Shown: one piece after another, positions 48,337 through 57,209 of the stretch
Layout of the letters: each line of letters starts with the position of its first letter
Position numbering within the stretch: the first letter of the stretch is position 1
Origin: JAZPYZ01 sp045544455
Lineage (GTDB): Bacteria > Bacillota > Clostridia > Oscillospirales > Acutalibacteraceae
Direction of reading: 5' to 3'
DNA: 64,000 bases
Assembly (NCBI GenBank): GCA_045544455.1
Contig: JAZPYZ010000022.1
Span: forward strand, 62,001 to 126,000
The notes under the pieces: model-generated
What the model was told of the DNA's origin: nothing
Databases searched by the model: none
What the model saw: only the letters and a program-made list of their open reading frames with translations
Translations under genes and position numbers: made by a program

Positions 48337-49542
48337 ATGACCAAAAACCGGAATATCAGCGACGGATTGCTCGATGCGGGCGAAAAAACCCAAGGGCGGA
48401 TCCGGTTGTTTTTCTTAAAATCCGGTATGGATATGCCGTTCTTGATTATTTTGATGATGATCCTCGCAATTGGTTTGGTGTCTCTGTATTCCGCGAGTTA
48501 TGCCTACGCCTATTATTATTCCGGTGACAGTTACGTGTATATCGCGCGGCAACTGTTGTTTGCGGCGCTCGGTGTTGTCACGATGTTCGCCGTATCTACC
48601 ATCGACTATCACGTGCTGCATAAGTTTGCCTGGCCGATACTGGGTTTGGCGGTATTGCTGTTGATTGTGGTGTTTTTCATCCCGTCCGAGAGTGGTATTC
48701 GCCGTTGGATTCCGCTTCCTATCGTCGGCCAGTTCCAACCGTCCGAAGTGGCGAAATTTGCGCAGATCTTGATCTTTGCGCACTTGATCTCGCTCAACTA
48801 TAAAAAGATGAAAACCTTTAAGTATGGGTTTGTCCCGTTTATTGCGATTTTGGGCATGGTGGCCGGCTTGGTGTTCCTCGAACCGCACCTGTCCGGCGCG
48901 ATCTTGTTGTTGTCGATCGGTCTGGTCATGATGTACGTCGGCGGCACGCGTCTGATGTATATCGTCGGGATCGTCGCGCTCGGCGCGGCCGCCGTGTTAT
49001 ATATGGTGTTCGGCATGGGGTATGAGCAAGACCGCATCGCGGTTTGGCAAGATCCCGTCGGCGTGTTCGAAAGCGATATCGTGTTTGAAAACGGCCAAAC
49101 CGGCCGTGACGCCGCGTGGCAAACGGTACAATCGTTGTACGCGATCGGATCGGGCGGTTTGATGGGGCAAGGTCTCGGCAACTCCCGTCAAAAACACCTG
49201 TTTTTACCCGAACCGCAAAACGATTTTATCTTCTCGGTCGTGTGTGAGGAGATGGGGTTTGTCGGTGCGGTCGGTATCATTGTGTTGTTCGTGTTACTCA
49301 TTTGGCGCGGATTCACCATCGCGATGAAAGCACCGGATAAATTCGGTTCGATGCTCGCCATCGGCCTGACGGCGCAAGTCGGGTTACAGGTCGCACTCAA
49401 CATGGCGGTGGTCACCAACACCATCCTCAACACCGGTATCAGTCTGCCGTTCTTCAGTTACGGCGGTACGTCGCTGGTTATGTTGCTCGCGCAGATGGGT
49501 GTGGTGCTTGCCATCTCGCGTCAAACCAAAAAAGACAGATAA
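48337..49542 (+). CDS. ftsW: FtsW/RodA/SpoVE-type SEDS glycosyltransferase
   Basis: 401 residues with ~10 membrane helices. SEDS proteins polymerise lipid II into glycan and pair with a class B PBP. SLYSASYAYAY near helix 1, SESGIRRWIPL, the long outer loop with GQGLGNSRQKHLFLPEPQNDFIF and the C-terminal LNTGISLPFFSYGGTS are family landmarks. Position between mraY and murG supports FtsW or SpoVE rather than RodA. AAAGGAGGCG precedes the ATG. Confidence 0.92.
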   Translation: MTKNRNISDGLLDAGEKTQGRIRLFFLKSGMDMPFLIILMMILAIGLVSLYSASYAYAYYYSGDSYVYIARQLLFAALGVVTMFAVSTIDYHVLHKFAWPILGLAVLLLIVVFFIPSESGIRRWIPLPIVGQFQPSEVAKFAQILIFAHLISLNYKKMKTFKYGFVPFIAILGMVAGLVFLEPHLSGAILLLSIGLVMMYVGGTRLMYIVGIVALGAAAVLYMVFGMGYEQDRIAVWQDPVGVFESDIVFENGQTGRDAAWQTVQSLYAIGSGGLMGQGLGNSRQKHLFLPEPQNDFIFSVVCEEMGFVGAVGIIVLFVLLIWRGFTIAMKAPDKFGSMLAIGLTAQVGLQVALNMAVVTNTILNTGISLPFFSYGGTSLVMLLAQMGVVLAISRQTKKDR

Positions 49543-49554
49543 GGGGACACTTTC

Positions 49555-50670
49555 ATGCGTGTACTGATGACCGGCGGCGGCACCGCCGGACATATCAATC
49601 CGGCGATCGCCATCGCCGATAAAATCAAACAAGAACATCCCGATGCGGAATTTTTATTTGTCGGCGCCCACGGCCGGATGGAAACCCGTCTGGTCCCGGC
49701 GGCCGGTTACCCCCTCAAAACGGTCAAGGTCAGCGGTTTCAGCCGTAGCCTGTCGCTCAAAGGGCTCGCGCACAACGTCACCGCCGTCACCCGCGCGGCT
49801 ACCGCCGGGATCACCTGCGGCCGGATCATCAGGGAATTTCGTCCCGATATCGCCATCGGCACCGGCGGTTACGTCTGCGGTCCGGTGTTGCGCAAAGCGG
49901 CGAACATGGGAATCCCTGTAGTGGTACACGAGGCCAACGCCCTGCCGGGCGTGACCATCAAGATGCTTTGCAAACTCGCTAAAGCGGTCCTGGTTTGTGA
50001 CGAATCGGTACGCGACCGTCTCCCGGCCGAAGCCAACGTCATCGTGACCGGTAACCCGGTCAAGACCGCGTTTGGCACCATCGATAAAGCTACCGCCCGT
50101 GCCGAACTCGGGTTGGACGACCGGCCGTTCATTTTATCGTTCGGCGGCAGTCTCGGCGCGGCGAAACTCAACGAATCGATGGCCACCGTTCTGGCGCGCG
50201 GCGCCCAAGACGGTGCCGCCCAATACATGCACGCCACCGGTCGCGGCAACTACGAAACGTTTTGTCAAACGCTATCGGCCGCCGCGCTTGACAGCCATGC
50301 GGTGCGTGTGCGAGAATATATCGACGATATGCCGCGTTGTATGGCGGCCGCGGATTTGGTCATCTCGCGTTGCGGCGCCATGACCTTGGCGGAGCTGCCG
50401 ATTGCGGCCAAACCGTCGATTTTGGTTCCGTCTCCGTACGTGGCGGAAAACCACCAGTTCTATAACGCTCAGGTGCTCGTCAAAGGGGGCGCCGCGGTGT
50501 GTATCGAAGAAAAAGATCTCACCGGCGACCGGTTGTGGGATACCATTGCGGATCTGATCGCATCACCCGATCGGTTGACCGCTATGAGCAAAGCCGCCGC
50601 CTCGATGGCGGTGACCGACGCGACCGACCGCATTTATGCGGCAATCTGCGAAGTCTTACAACGAACCTGA
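49555..50670 (+). CDS. murG: UDP-GlcNAc:lipid I N-acetylglucosamine transferase
   Basis: 371 residues, GT28. It converts lipid I to lipid II at the inner face of the membrane. N-terminal acceptor loop GGGTAGHINPAIAIA (~6-20), GTGGYVCGPVL, and the C-terminal UDP-GlcNAc site with FGGSLGAAKLNES and SRCGAMTLAELP are conserved. It is 12 bases after ftsW. murA follows after a 74-base gap instead of murC or murB. Confidence 0.95.
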   Translation: MRVLMTGGGTAGHINPAIAIADKIKQEHPDAEFLFVGAHGRMETRLVPAAGYPLKTVKVSGFSRSLSLKGLAHNVTAVTRAATAGITCGRIIREFRPDIAIGTGGYVCGPVLRKAANMGIPVVVHEANALPGVTIKMLCKLAKAVLVCDESVRDRLPAEANVIVTGNPVKTAFGTIDKATARAELGLDDRPFILSFGGSLGAAKLNESMATVLARGAQDGAAQYMHATGRGNYETFCQTLSAAALDSHAVRVREYIDDMPRCMAAADLVISRCGAMTLAELPIAAKPSILVPSPYVAENHQFYNAQVLVKGGAAVCIEEKDLTGDRLWDTIADLIASPDRLTAMSKAAASMAVTDATDRIYAAICEVLQRT

Positions 50671-50744
50671 TTTCAAAAACAAGCACCGATTCGGCTGATT
50701 TGGCATAGAATGGCAAAGAAAAAGCCGAAAGGGTGGATACATAG

Positions 50745-52010
50745 ATGGACAAATTGGTGCTTGAAGGATTACACCGATTGAGTGGTGCGGTACCGGTACA
50801 CGGGGCGAAAAACAGCGTGTTACCGATTTTGGCCGCCTCGTTTTTAGCGCACGGCGAAAGTGTTATTACCAACTGTCCGGCCCTTTCGGACGTGCGCGCG
50901 TCGCTCGCGATCTTGCGGCATCTCGGTTGCACCGTTCACCAAGAGGGCGACCGTTTATCGATCAACACCGACGGCGTATGCCGCAACGACATTCCGCACG
51001 AACTGATGCGCGAAATGCGTTCGTCAATTATTTTTCTCGGCGCCATATCGGCGCGTACCGGCGGTGCGACGATGTCGTTCCCCGGCGGATGCGAACTCGG
51101 CCCGCGCCCCATCGATCTACATATCGCGGCCTTGCGACAACTCGGTGTCCGGATCGAAGAAACGCGCGGCACGCTGGTATGTCACGTGCCCGGCCGGTTG
51201 CACGGCGCGGATATCGCGTTATCGTTTCCGTCGGTCGGCGCGACCGAAAACGTGCTGATTGCGGCCTCGGTCGCACAAGGCACAACGGTGCTTACCAACG
51301 CCGCCCGAGAACCCGAGATTGTCGACTTGTGCCGGTATCTCAACGCGTGTGGCGCCCAGATTTCCGGTGCCGGAGAAGGGGTTATCGTCATCGAAGGGGT
51401 AGACCGGTTACACGGATGTGCCCACCGGGTGATCCCCGACCGGATCGAAGCCGCCACCTATATGGCGGCCGCGGCAGTCACCGGCGGCAGTTTAATCTTA
51501 AAACAAGTTCATCCGCCGCATCTGGCGTCGATGATCCCGATATTTGAAGAAGCCGGTTGTCAGATCTCTACCTGGGAAGACGAATTGTTGATCGTCGCCC
51601 CAACCAGACTTCGCCGGCTGAAAACCGTGCGCACCATGCCGTATCCCGGGTTCCCGACCGACGCTGCCGCCCCGTTAATGGCGATGGCGTGTGTCGCCGA
51701 CGGAACCAGCGTGTTTATCGAAAACATTTTTCAAAACCGCTACAAGCACGTAGGCGAACTGCTTCGTCTGGGCGCCCACATCAAAACCGAAGGGCGCGTC
51801 GCCGTGGTGGAAGGAACGCCCTATCTGTCGGGCGCACAGGTCTGTTGCACCGATCTGCGCGGTGGTGCGGCGTTGGTGGTAGCCGGGTTGGCAGCCGATG
51901 GCGAAACCCAGATCGAACAAATCGCCCACATCGATCGCGGATACGAACAATTGGAACAAACGTTAACCGCCGCCGGCGCGCATATTCGGCGCGTATCGGT
52001 GGGACAGTAA
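50745..52010 (+). CDS. murA: UDP-N-acetylglucosamine 1-carboxyvinyltransferase
   Basis: 421 residues, the usual MurA length. It transfers enolpyruvate from PEP to UDP-GlcNAc, the first committed step of peptidoglycan synthesis. The PEP-binding, fosfomycin-reactive cysteine is present (Cys116 in GGCELGPRPIDLH). HGAKNSVLPILAA is the N-terminal substrate motif. Gram-positives often carry two MurA paralogues, and the one in the dcw cluster is usually the main or the secondary form depending on lineage; this cannot be settled here. Confidence 0.94.
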   Translation: MDKLVLEGLHRLSGAVPVHGAKNSVLPILAASFLAHGESVITNCPALSDVRASLAILRHLGCTVHQEGDRLSINTDGVCRNDIPHELMREMRSSIIFLGAISARTGGATMSFPGGCELGPRPIDLHIAALRQLGVRIEETRGTLVCHVPGRLHGADIALSFPSVGATENVLIAASVAQGTTVLTNAAREPEIVDLCRYLNACGAQISGAGEGVIVIEGVDRLHGCAHRVIPDRIEAATYMAAAAVTGGSLILKQVHPPHLASMIPIFEEAGCQISTWEDELLIVAPTRLRRLKTVRTMPYPGFPTDAAAPLMAMACVADGTSVFIENIFQNRYKHVGELLRLGAHIKTEGRVAVVEGTPYLSGAQVCCTDLRGGAALVVAGLAADGETQIEQIAHIDRGYEQLEQTLTAAGAHIRRVSVGQ

Positions 52011-52046
52011 TATATAAAGGAAGTATAAAGGAAGGGGGCACACGTT

Positions 52047-52982
52047 TTGAAACGACGCACGACCAGAAGACGCCACACCCGCGTCCCGAAAACGCGGTTT
52101 CAACGCATCGGGCAGGTGTTGTTGTGGATTGTGATCATGACGGCCTTGTTGCTGTTAGCGTTGTGGGCGGTCGGCCGCATCGGCGGCGACGGCAAACAAG
52201 CCAGTTCGGTGTTTGCGATCCGTTCGATCACGGTCAAAGGCAACGAACATTATAACGACGACGACATCATCGGCGTCAGCGGTTTGCATACCGGCAAAAG
52301 CGTGCTCACCCTCAACAAATCCAAGGTGCGCGCGAAATTGATCGATTCGTTCGCGTATATCCAAGACGTGTCGATCGATCAAGGAGACTCGTTCCGGGAC
52401 GTGGTCATTAACATCACCGAACAACCGGTTTTCGCCGCTACCTATTACGAAGGCGATTGGTTACTCATCGGGCAAGACGGTCGTTTGCTTGAAACCCGCC
52501 CGGTCAAGAGCGATACCCCCGGTCGATATATGCAGTTGCGCGTCGCCTCGATCAACAAAAACCTTGCAATCGGAGACACGGTGGTGGCCGCGCGTGACCA
52601 AAAGGTGATCGACCGGATTTTGGCGGCGTTTGCCGACCAAGGGTTGACCAACGTGACCGAGATTGATATTTCCAACCGCAACGATATCACGGTGCATTGG
52701 AACAACCGGTTACAGATTCGGTTAGGCAACAACACCAATCTCGAACACGAGATCGCGGTGGTGGCGGTGACAATTCCGCGTATCGACGCTAAGCACGGGA
52801 CCGACGCGACCGGCGTGTTGGATCTGCGTTCGTACGCGGATGCTACGTCGGATAACAACTACGCGGTGTTCACGCCGCAAGAGTTGCTCCCCACCACCAC
52901 CTTCCCGATGAGCAGTACCACCGCCCCGGAAGACGGATCCACCACCGGGACCGACGGCACCTCATCCACGTCGGCGGAATAA
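52047..52982 (+). CDS. ftsQ: FtsQ/DivIB-type cell division protein
   Basis: 311 residues, TTG start with AAGGAAGGGGG 8 bases upstream. Basic cytoplasmic N-terminus, one membrane helix (~32-50), then a POTRA domain (FAIRSITVKGNEHYNDDDI, ~60-130), the FtsQ beta region and a Ser/Thr-rich acidic tail. It stabilises the FtsL/DivIC complex at the septum. Placement between murA and ftsZ is normal for DivIB. ftsA, often next, is absent. Confidence 0.9.
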   Translation: MKRRTTRRRHTRVPKTRFQRIGQVLLWIVIMTALLLLALWAVGRIGGDGKQASSVFAIRSITVKGNEHYNDDDIIGVSGLHTGKSVLTLNKSKVRAKLIDSFAYIQDVSIDQGDSFRDVVINITEQPVFAATYYEGDWLLIGQDGRLLETRPVKSDTPGRYMQLRVASINKNLAIGDTVVAARDQKVIDRILAAFADQGLTNVTEIDISNRNDITVHWNNRLQIRLGNNTNLEHEIAVVAVTIPRIDAKHGTDATGVLDLRSYADATSDNNYAVFTPQELLPTTTFPMSSTTAPEDGSTTGTDGTSSTSAE

Positions 52983-53040
52983 AAGCGGCAAATTTTCGCA
53001 ATTTTTCGCAAAATTTCCGATTTATTTTTGTAGATTGATG

Positions 53041-53069
53041 TTGCAAAGCGGAAAATCGTGTGCTAAAAT
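53041..53069 (+). promoter_or_regulatory. Promoter of ftsZ
   Basis: TTGCAA (53041-53046), a 17-base spacer and TAAAAT (53064-53069), with an 84-base leader. It allows ftsZ to be expressed apart from upstream wall genes. Confidence 0.65.
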
Positions 53070-53153
53070 GAAATAGAACATACTTATATGGGGTATTGCG
53101 CCCTGTATTTTTGCAAAGTTTACTAAGGAATTGAAATACGGGAGGAAACAAAC

Positions 53154-54197
53154 ATGGCATTCCAACTTCAACGTGATGACGAGAACTTTGTCCAGATAAA
53201 AGTCGTGGGCATCGGTGGCGGCGGCGGAAACGCGGTCAACCGCATGGTGCGTGCCGGTGTTAAAGGGGTCGAATTCGTAGCGATCAACACCGATCATCCG
53301 GCTCTGGCGGTTTCGCAAGCCACTCAAAAAATTCAAATCGGTGACAAACTCACCCACGGCATGGGCGCTGGCGCGAACCCGGAAAAGGGTCAACGCGCTG
53401 CGGAAGAAAGCCGTGAAGAAATCATTGCGGCCCTGCAAAACACCGACATGGTGTTTATCACCGCCGGTATGGGCGGCGGCACCGGTACCGGTGCGGCTCC
53501 GGTCGTAGCAGCGATCGCGCGTGAACTCGGCATTCTCACCGTCGGTATCGTGACCAAACCGTTTGCGTTTGAAGGTCGCCGCCGTATGGAACAAGCCGAA
53601 AACGGTATCGCGAACCTGCGTGAACACGTGGATAGCCTGTTGGTCATCCCGAACGAACGCTTGAAAAACGTGACCGATCAACGCATCACCCTCGCCAACG
53701 CGTTCGAAGTGGCAGACGATGTGTTACGTCAAGGCGTACAAAGCATTTCCGAACTGGTCCAAGGTCTGGGCATCATCAACCTCGACTTTGCGGACGTAAC
53801 CGCTATCATGAAAGACGCCGGCTACGCACACATGGGTGTCGGCCGCGCCAGCGGTAAAGGCAAAGCGGAAGAAGCGGCGCAAGCGGCTGTCAGCAGCCCG
53901 TTGCTCGAAACCTCGATCAACGGTGCGCGTGGCGTTATTGTCAGCGTGACCGCGTCGCCGGACGTCGACTTGGAAGACGTGTCGACCGCTTCGGATATGG
54001 TTACCAGTGCGGCGCATCCGGACGCCACCATCATTTGGGGTGTATCGTTCGACGATGCGATGGACGACGAAATGCGCGTGACCGTTATTGCGGCCGGTTT
54101 TGATACCGTCGGTGCCTACGACGATAAAATGCCGGTTGGCGATGTCACCGATGACGAATATGCGTCGTTGATGGATATCTTTCGCAACAAAAAATAA
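53154..54197 (+). CDS. ftsZ: Cell division protein FtsZ
   Basis: 347 residues. Tubulin-like GTPase forming the Z ring. Nucleotide motifs VVGIGGGGGNAVN (~15-27) and GGGTGTG (107-113), and the T7 synergy loop NLDFADVTAIMKDAG are intact. After the core (~ends at 318) only about 30 residues remain, MPVGDVTDDEY then ASLMDIFRNKK. The C-terminal linker is therefore very short and the usual partner-binding peptide (DIPxFLR type) is replaced by an MDIFRNKK-like end. GGGAGGAAACAA precedes the ATG. Confidence 0.96.
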   Translation: MAFQLQRDDENFVQIKVVGIGGGGGNAVNRMVRAGVKGVEFVAINTDHPALAVSQATQKIQIGDKLTHGMGAGANPEKGQRAAEESREEIIAALQNTDMVFITAGMGGGTGTGAAPVVAAIARELGILTVGIVTKPFAFEGRRRMEQAENGIANLREHVDSLLVIPNERLKNVTDQRITLANAFEVADDVLRQGVQSISELVQGLGIINLDFADVTAIMKDAGYAHMGVGRASGKGKAEEAAQAAVSSPLLETSINGARGVIVSVTASPDVDLEDVSTASDMVTSAAHPDATIIWGVSFDDAMDDEMRVTVIAAGFDTVGAYDDKMPVGDVTDDEYASLMDIFRNKK

Positions 54198-54209
54198 AAG
54201 TTAAACTCA

Positions 54210-54245
54210 AAACAGAGCACACCGTTTGGTGTGCTCTGTTTTTTT
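54210..54245. terminator. Bidirectional terminator, ftsZ / uvrC
   Basis: AACAGAGCACACC and GGTGTGCTCTGTT arms with T runs on both strands, between convergent genes. Confidence 0.9.
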
Positions 54246-56085
54246 ATGCTTCGCGATTCAACTCGTTTACAATGCGTTCGGCAAGTGCGGGGGAAATGCC
54301 TTTCACTGCCGCTACCGCCTCGACGTTCGCACGGCGGATCGCCGCCACCGAACCGAAGGTTTTCAGCAAAGCCTTGGCGCGCGCTTCGCCCACGCCGTCG
54401 ATCTCGCGTAACGCGGTCCCGATCCCGGCTTGTTTGCGCTTTTGCCGGTGATACGCGATGGCATAGCGGTGCACCTCTTCCTGGATCGACGATACCAACG
54501 TAAACGCCGCGCGTTTCGCGTGGATCGCCAGTTCGCCGCCACCGGCCGCAATCGCACGGGTGCGGTGATGACTGTCTTTTACCAATCCAAACACCGGCAC
54601 GCCGTACCGGTCCAGCAACGGTTTCACCGCCGCCACCTGTGCGTCGCCGCCGTCCATCAATACCAGATCGGGCAACGCGGCAAACCCCTCGGTTTCCCCG
54701 TTGGCACGGCGTTGCTCGTATTCCGCCATCCGCCGCGACAACACTTCCCACATCGCCGCCGGATCGTCACCGCCGGCCGCCTGTTTGATCATAAACCGGC
54801 GATAATCCGCCTTGTGTGGTTTCCCGTTGCGAAACACCACCATCCCGGCCACCGGTTCGTTGCCGGCGGTGTGCGAAATGTCATAACTTTCGATCCGCAC
54901 CGGCGGTTTGTCCAGTCCCAACAACCGTGCCAGTTCGTCCAACGCGGCCACGTCTTGTCCTTTCGCCCCGACTGCGCGCGCGATGGCTTCGGCCGCGTTA
55001 TCGCGACACATCCTGGTCAGATCCGCCTGTTCGCCGCGTACTGGCACATGCACTTTCACCCGTCGACCGGCCTTGTCGGACAACCACTGTTCCAACAGTT
55101 CGGCATCTTCGGTCTCACCGTCGAGCGTGATTTGCGGCGGCACCCGGTCGCGCAGACTGTAATACCGGCGCAACAGTTCGCCGCGCATTTCCTCGACCGT
55201 GCCGTCCGGCTCAAACAAAAACTCTTCCCGGTCGGTCATCCGTCCGTGTTCAAACCGAAACACCTCGGCGCAGGCGTGGCCGTTACCTACCGCGATCGCG
55301 AACACATCTTGGTCCGCCACGCGTGTTTCCACCACTTTTTGCCGCCCTTGTAACCGGCGAATCGCCGCGATCCGATCGCGCAACGTCGCCGCCTTTTCAA
55401 AATCCAACTCTTCGGCTGCTTTTTCCATGCGTTCGGTCAGACTTTCCACCAACCGGTCGCCACCTTGTGTGAGATATTCCAGCGCCATCTCTACCTGTTT
55501 GGCGTATTCGTCCGGCTTAATCCGCCCGGTACACGGCGCGGAACATTGTCCGATCGCGTGGTTCAAACACGGCCGTCCGGCCGATACCCCGTATTGCAGT
55601 TTGCGCGCACAGGTTGACAATCCGCAGATTTTGCAGGCTTCATCCACCGCTTGTTTCACCGCATACGAACTCATATACGGGCCGATATACCGTGCGCCGT
55701 CGTCGAATTTTTGTTTGCTCGCGGTAATCCGCGAAAAGGGCGGCGGCGACACTTTGATATAGTGATACCCCTTATCGTCTTTCAGTAAGATGTTGTATTT
55801 CGGGTTGTATTGCTTGATCAACGAACATTCCAACACCAACGCTTCAAATTCGCTATCGGCTAAAATGTAGTCGAAATCGTCCACCCGACACACCATCTGC
55901 CGCACCTTTTCGGTGTGGGTGCGGTCGGTCCCGAAATATTGACTTACACGGCTTTTCAGTTGTTTGGCTTTTCCGACGTAGATCACCTTACCGGTCCGAT
56001 CTTTCATCAGATACACGCCCGGCCGCAGCGGCAACGCCATCGCTTTTTGCCGCAACACGGGTAGTTTCGGGTTTTGTTCGGTCAT
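54244..56085 (-). CDS. uvrC: UvrABC system protein C
   Basis: 613 residues. Dual-incision endonuclease of nucleotide excision repair. N-terminal GIY-YIG domain (GVYLMKD...VIYVGKAKQLKSRVSQYF, ~19-55), a cysteine cluster CKICGLSTCARKLQYG with later CLNH and CSAPC (~150-185), a UvrB-binding UVR helix pair (~205-240), an RNase H-like endonuclease domain with SYDISH and VLMDGG, and the C-terminal helix-hairpin-helix pair (~555-610). AGGTGAAG precedes the ATG. It is monocistronic. Confidence 0.96.
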   Translation of the reverse strand: MTEQNPKLPVLRQKAMALPLRPGVYLMKDRTGKVIYVGKAKQLKSRVSQYFGTDRTHTEKVRQMVCRVDDFDYILADSEFEALVLECSLIKQYNPKYNILLKDDKGYHYIKVSPPPFSRITASKQKFDDGARYIGPYMSSYAVKQAVDEACKICGLSTCARKLQYGVSAGRPCLNHAIGQCSAPCTGRIKPDEYAKQVEMALEYLTQGGDRLVESLTERMEKAAEELDFEKAATLRDRIAAIRRLQGRQKVVETRVADQDVFAIAVGNGHACAEVFRFEHGRMTDREEFLFEPDGTVEEMRGELLRRYYSLRDRVPPQITLDGETEDAELLEQWLSDKAGRRVKVHVPVRGEQADLTRMCRDNAAEAIARAVGAKGQDVAALDELARLLGLDKPPVRIESYDISHTAGNEPVAGMVVFRNGKPHKADYRRFMIKQAAGGDDPAAMWEVLSRRMAEYEQRRANGETEGFAALPDLVLMDGGDAQVAAVKPLLDRYGVPVFGLVKDSHHRTRAIAAGGGELAIHAKRAAFTLVSSIQEEVHRYAIAYHRQKRKQAGIGTALREIDGVGEARAKALLKTFGSVAAIRRANVEAVAAVKGISPALAERIVNELNREA

Positions 56086-56117
56086 CGCCGCTTCACCTGC
56101 CTTTCTCGTATAGTTTC

Positions 56118-56146
56118 AGTATATCCTAAACGCGATCGGTATGCAA
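56118..56146 (-). promoter_or_regulatory. Promoter of uvrC
   Basis: Minus-strand TTGCAT (56146-56141), a 17-base spacer and TATACT (56123-56118). Confidence 0.65.
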
Positions 56147-56244
56147 GTGTGCGCGCCGAAAATCGCAACAGCGTAAATAAAGCACTGTACAAACGCGGCG
56201 GTTGGTGATACAATAAAAACGCTTTCAGAAACGGAGGGATTATC

Positions 56245-57150
56245 TTGAAAACTACCACCAAAACTGTTTTCAGCGCGTTACTGGTTATGTTGTTATGGGG
56301 CGCGCTGTTCCCACTATCCAAAATGGGCTTTTCGGCCTACGATATCGTCACCACCGGTGACATTCTATTGTTTGCCGGCGTGCGGTTTACGGTGTGCGGC
56401 GTGCTCATCACCGCCCTGGCCGCCCACCGCGAAACACCGTCGATGGCGGCGGTCAAACAATCCATCTGGCCGATCTTGTGGTCGGGCGTATTTGCGGTGG
56501 TGTTGCATTACGGGTTCACCTACGTGGGACTCACCATGACCGACGCGTCCAAAACCGCCATCATGAAACAGATCGGCGTGTTGTTATACGTGTGCTTCTC
56601 ATCCTTGTTCTTCAAAGACGATGCCATCACGGTGCGCAAACTCATCGGCGTGGCGCTTGGTTTTGTCGGCATCGTGGCGATCAACGTGGATCCGTCGGCC
56701 GGCTTGCAGTTCCACATCGGGGACCTGTTGATCATCGGCGCGTCGTTTTGCACCGTGTTTTCCAACGTCATCAGCAAAAAAGTGTTCGACCGTGTCCCGC
56801 CGCTTACCGTCACCGGCGTTTCGCAACTGTTCGGCGGGATCGCGTTGTTGGCGGTCGGGATCGCGATGGGCGGCCATATGCGAATGACCGTGGCATCGAG
56901 TTGGTTGTTCGCGGTGATCTGCCTTGCCTCGATCATCAGTTACGGCGTGTGGTTCCAAACCGTCCAAACCGGCGAACTGTCTAAACTGTTTATCATCAAA
57001 TTTGCCGAACCCATTTTCGCGGCAATTTTCGGCGCGGTGTTGTTGGGCGAAAACATCTTCCGTTGGCAGTATGCGGTCGCGTTTTTACTCATCGCCGGTG
57101 GAATCGTGGTGTCCAACCAATCGGCCGCCAAACAACCGCACACCAAATAA
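56245..57150 (+). CDS. EamA-family (DMT) transporter
   Basis: 301 residues with ~10 membrane helices in two EamA repeats (~8-145 and ~160-292). LMLLWGALFPLSKMG and the conserved mid-protein TSKTAI-type stretch (MTDASKTAIMKQ) fit the drug/metabolite transporter superfamily. It probably exports a small metabolite or amino acid; the substrate cannot be inferred. The TTG start at 56245 is supported by ACGGAGGG 7 bases upstream. It is monocistronic and ends at a terminator shared with the convergent transketolase genes. Confidence 0.87.
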   Translation: MKTTTKTVFSALLVMLLWGALFPLSKMGFSAYDIVTTGDILLFAGVRFTVCGVLITALAAHRETPSMAAVKQSIWPILWSGVFAVVLHYGFTYVGLTMTDASKTAIMKQIGVLLYVCFSSLFFKDDAITVRKLIGVALGFVGIVAINVDPSAGLQFHIGDLLIIGASFCTVFSNVISKKVFDRVPPLTVTGVSQLFGGIALLAVGIAMGGHMRMTVASSWLFAVICLASIISYGVWFQTVQTGELSKLFIIKFAEPIFAAIFGAVLLGENIFRWQYAVAFLLIAGGIVVSNQSAAKQPHTK

Positions 57151-57166
57151 ACGGTTCGTTGCAACT

Positions 57167-57200
57167 AAAAAAACGAGCAGGCAAATGCCTGCTCGTTTTT
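57167..57200. terminator. Bidirectional terminator, EamA gene / transketolase
   Basis: AAAAACGAGCAGGCA and TGCCTGCTCGTTTTT arms between convergent genes. Confidence 0.9.
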
Positions 57201-57209
57201 GTTATGTTA

